Below, piece by piece: positions 5,358 through 6,177 of a stretch of DNA of 6,177 nt. The number at the start of each line of letters is the position of its first letter. The stretch's first letter is position 1. Below the pieces are notes generated by a model. The model worked only from the letters and a program-made list of their open reading frames with translations. It made no database searches and was not told where the DNA came from. The position numbers and the translations under genes are program-made. The stretch is from DASSFZ01 sp036514635 (lineage in GTDB: Bacteria; Chloroflexota; Anaerolineae; Fen-1058), in assembly GCA_036514635.1 (NCBI GenBank), contig DATBWU010000186.1:1-6177 (forward strand). The letters run 5' to 3'.

Positions 5358-5419
5358 GCGTCGGCGTATGCTTTGACAGCGACCGTTTTCTCATTGATGC
5401 AAAAGTCACGCAGTTGAAC

Positions 5420-5446
5420 CGCAAAGGACGCAAAGAGCGCAAAGAA
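5420..5446 (+). repeat. CGCAAAG triple repeat, 9-bp period
   Basis: CGCAAAG occurs at 5420-5426, 5429-5435 and 5438-5444, each followed by two purines. Similar CGCAAAG-rich intergenic stretches are, from memory, scattered in many environmental bacterial genomes. It is noncoding here and sits between the divergent promoters of the tRNA and the helicase gene. No terminal inverted repeats or transposase lie beside it. Confidence 0.7.
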
Positions 5447-5476
5447 ATCTAGTTGAGAGGCGATCGCTCTACGCGC

Positions 5477-5505
5477 TTGACCGGCCTGGAGAAGTGTGTT
5501 ATAGT
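5477..5505 (+). promoter_or_regulatory. Promoter of the DEAD-box helicase gene
   Basis: TTGACC (5477-5482), a 17-bp spacer and TATAGT (5500-5505) with TG at 5497-5498 form an extended -10 promoter. Start is expected near 5512, giving an untranslated leader of about 138 nt before ATG 5650. Confidence 0.82.
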
Positions 5506-5542
5506 CGGCCCCGTTAGTGAGCATGTAAATCCGGTTCGTCCG

Positions 5543-5579
5543 TGCCGTCCGGTCGTGTGACTGCGACGGCATTTGTTTT
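5543..5579 (+). terminator. Terminator-like hairpin in the helicase leader, possible attenuator
   Basis: TGCCGTC (5543-5549) pairs with GACGGCA (5565-5571), and inside it GGTC/GACT (5551-5554 with 5559-5562) closes a GTGT loop. TTTGTTTT (5572-5579) follows at once. It lies 31 nt after the predicted start and 70 nt before the start codon, a layout suited to premature termination. Control of RNA helicase genes through structured leaders is known in bacteria; which signal would act here cannot be read from the sequence. Confidence 0.55.
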
Positions 5580-5649
5580 ACCTCTCCTGACCCGACGTGT
5601 CCCCGCGGCCGTTCACCTCGGCAAAACCTGAGCCGCACCCAGGAGTATC

Positions 5650-6177
5650 ATGAGTTTCAATCAATTCCAGCTCGACTCGCGCCTGCTGACAAACGTCCAG
5701 GCGATGGGGTTCGAGCAGCCGACCCCGATCCAGATCGCGACGATCCCTGCCGCCCTGAAGGGGCAGGATATCCTCGGCTCGGCCGAGACGGGCACCGGCA
5801 AGACGGCAGCCTACTTGCTGCCATTGCTCCAACGATTCCTCGCCGCGCCGGACCGCGCGCGTCAGCCGCGCGCCTTGATTCTCGTCCCCACGCGCGAGTT
5901 GGCGCTGCAGGTGTTCGACCAGGCGCAGTCGTTAGGCCGGCACACCGGCGTGCGCGCCGTGACGATTTACGGCGGTGTCGGATATGGGGACCAGGAGCAG
6001 GCGCTCAAACGTGGCGTCGACCTGGTCGTCGCCACGCCGGGCCGCCTGCTCGACCATGTCGAGCGCAAGACGATCGGCTTCGGCGCACTGCAGGTGTTGG
6101 TGCTGGACGAGGCGGACCGTATGCTCGACGTTGGCTTCCTGCCGGACATCCGCCGCATCGTGCGGCGGCTGCCGCCC
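5650..6177 (+). CDS. DEAD-box ATP-dependent RNA helicase, N-terminal part (3' end outside window)
   Basis: ATG 5650 has AGGAG at 5641-5645. The frame stays open for 176 codons to the window end. Motifs of RecA-like domain 1 appear in order: Q motif GFEQPTPIQ (20-28), motif I AETGTGKT (45-52), Ia PTRELA (80-85), the GG pair (108-109), Ib TPGR (129-132) and motif II DEAD (153-156). Motif III (SAT) and domain 2 lie beyond the window. The protein should use ATP to unwind short RNA duplexes in ribosome assembly or mRNA turnover; the short N-terminus before the Q motif is RhlE-like, but CsdA/DeaD or CshA cannot be excluded without the C-terminus. It has its own promoter and a long leader with a terminator-like hairpin. 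Third codon positions are almost all G or C, unlike the genes left of the tRNA, which suits an ancestral chromosomal gene. Confidence 0.96.
   Translation, partial: MSFNQFQLDSRLLTNVQAMGFEQPTPIQIATIPAALKGQDILGSAETGTGKTAAYLLPLLQRFLAAPDRARQPRALILVPTRELALQVFDQAQSLGRHTGVRAVTIYGGVGYGDQEQALKRGVDLVVATPGRLLDHVERKTIGFGALQVLVLDEADRMLDVGFLPDIRRIVRRLPP

Noticed and set aside
5330..5638. 102-codon minus-strand open frame over the tRNA-helicase intergenic region
   Set aside because: It covers the helicase promoter, leader hairpin and CGCAAAG repeat, and ends in the tRNA promoter. It has no domain or ribosome binding site.

Overview
This GC-rich window looks like a stretch of bacterial chromosome carrying a small tRNA-associated accessory region. 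The taxon cannot be fixed from sequence alone. The RpoD-type sigma factor, the zinc-ribbon style, the NACHT-like architecture, the intergenic CGCAAAG repeats and the tRNA without an encoded CCA end would all suit a member of the Chloroflexota, but this is a tentative inference.

Layout, left to right. (1) Bases 1-546: the 3' end of an RpoD/SigA-type sigma factor gene, whose 5' part lies outside the window. (2) Bases 565-3015, minus strand and convergent with the sigma gene: a large NACHT/STAND-like protein of about 816 aa with a visibly broken Walker A motif. (3) Bases 3016-3105: a compact divergent promoter region with a perfect TATAAT inside a palindrome (minus strand), a leaderless-type promoter (plus strand) and an 8-bp direct repeat. 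(4) Bases 3106-3306: a 66-aa excisionase/MerR-like HTH protein. (5) Bases 3303-3493: a strong extended -10 promoter followed about 120 bp later by a near-perfect intrinsic terminator, with no credible ORF between them. This is a candidate small structured RNA or an attenuated leader. (6) Bases 3494-3677: a helically phased TTCGGA repeat array. (7) Bases 3678-5149: a two-gene operon with an ATGA overlap, encoding an HTH plus zinc-ribbon protein and a tyrosine recombinase with all catalytic residues present. (8) Bases 5165-5204: a long hairpin between converging genes. (9) Bases 5240-5314, minus: tRNA-Pro(GGG) with its own consensus promoter. (10) Bases 5315-5649: an intergenic region with a CGCAAAG triplet repeat, the promoter of the next gene and a terminator-like hairpin in its leader. 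(11) Bases 5650-6177: the first 176 residues of a DEAD-box RNA helicase, cut by the window end.

Reading of the whole: the recombinase gene sits directly at the 3' side of an intact tRNA gene, the classic geometry of an integrated element using the tRNA 3' end as its attachment site. The two small HTH proteins are plausible directionality or regulatory partners, and the orphan promoter-terminator unit plausibly makes an element-encoded RNA. The divergent NACHT-like gene would be cargo, possibly defence-related. Codon use supports a boundary near the tRNA: the helicase gene uses almost only G/C third positions, whereas the genes to the left are mixed. No second copy of the tRNA 3' end is visible, so the other element end is either left of the window or too diverged to see.
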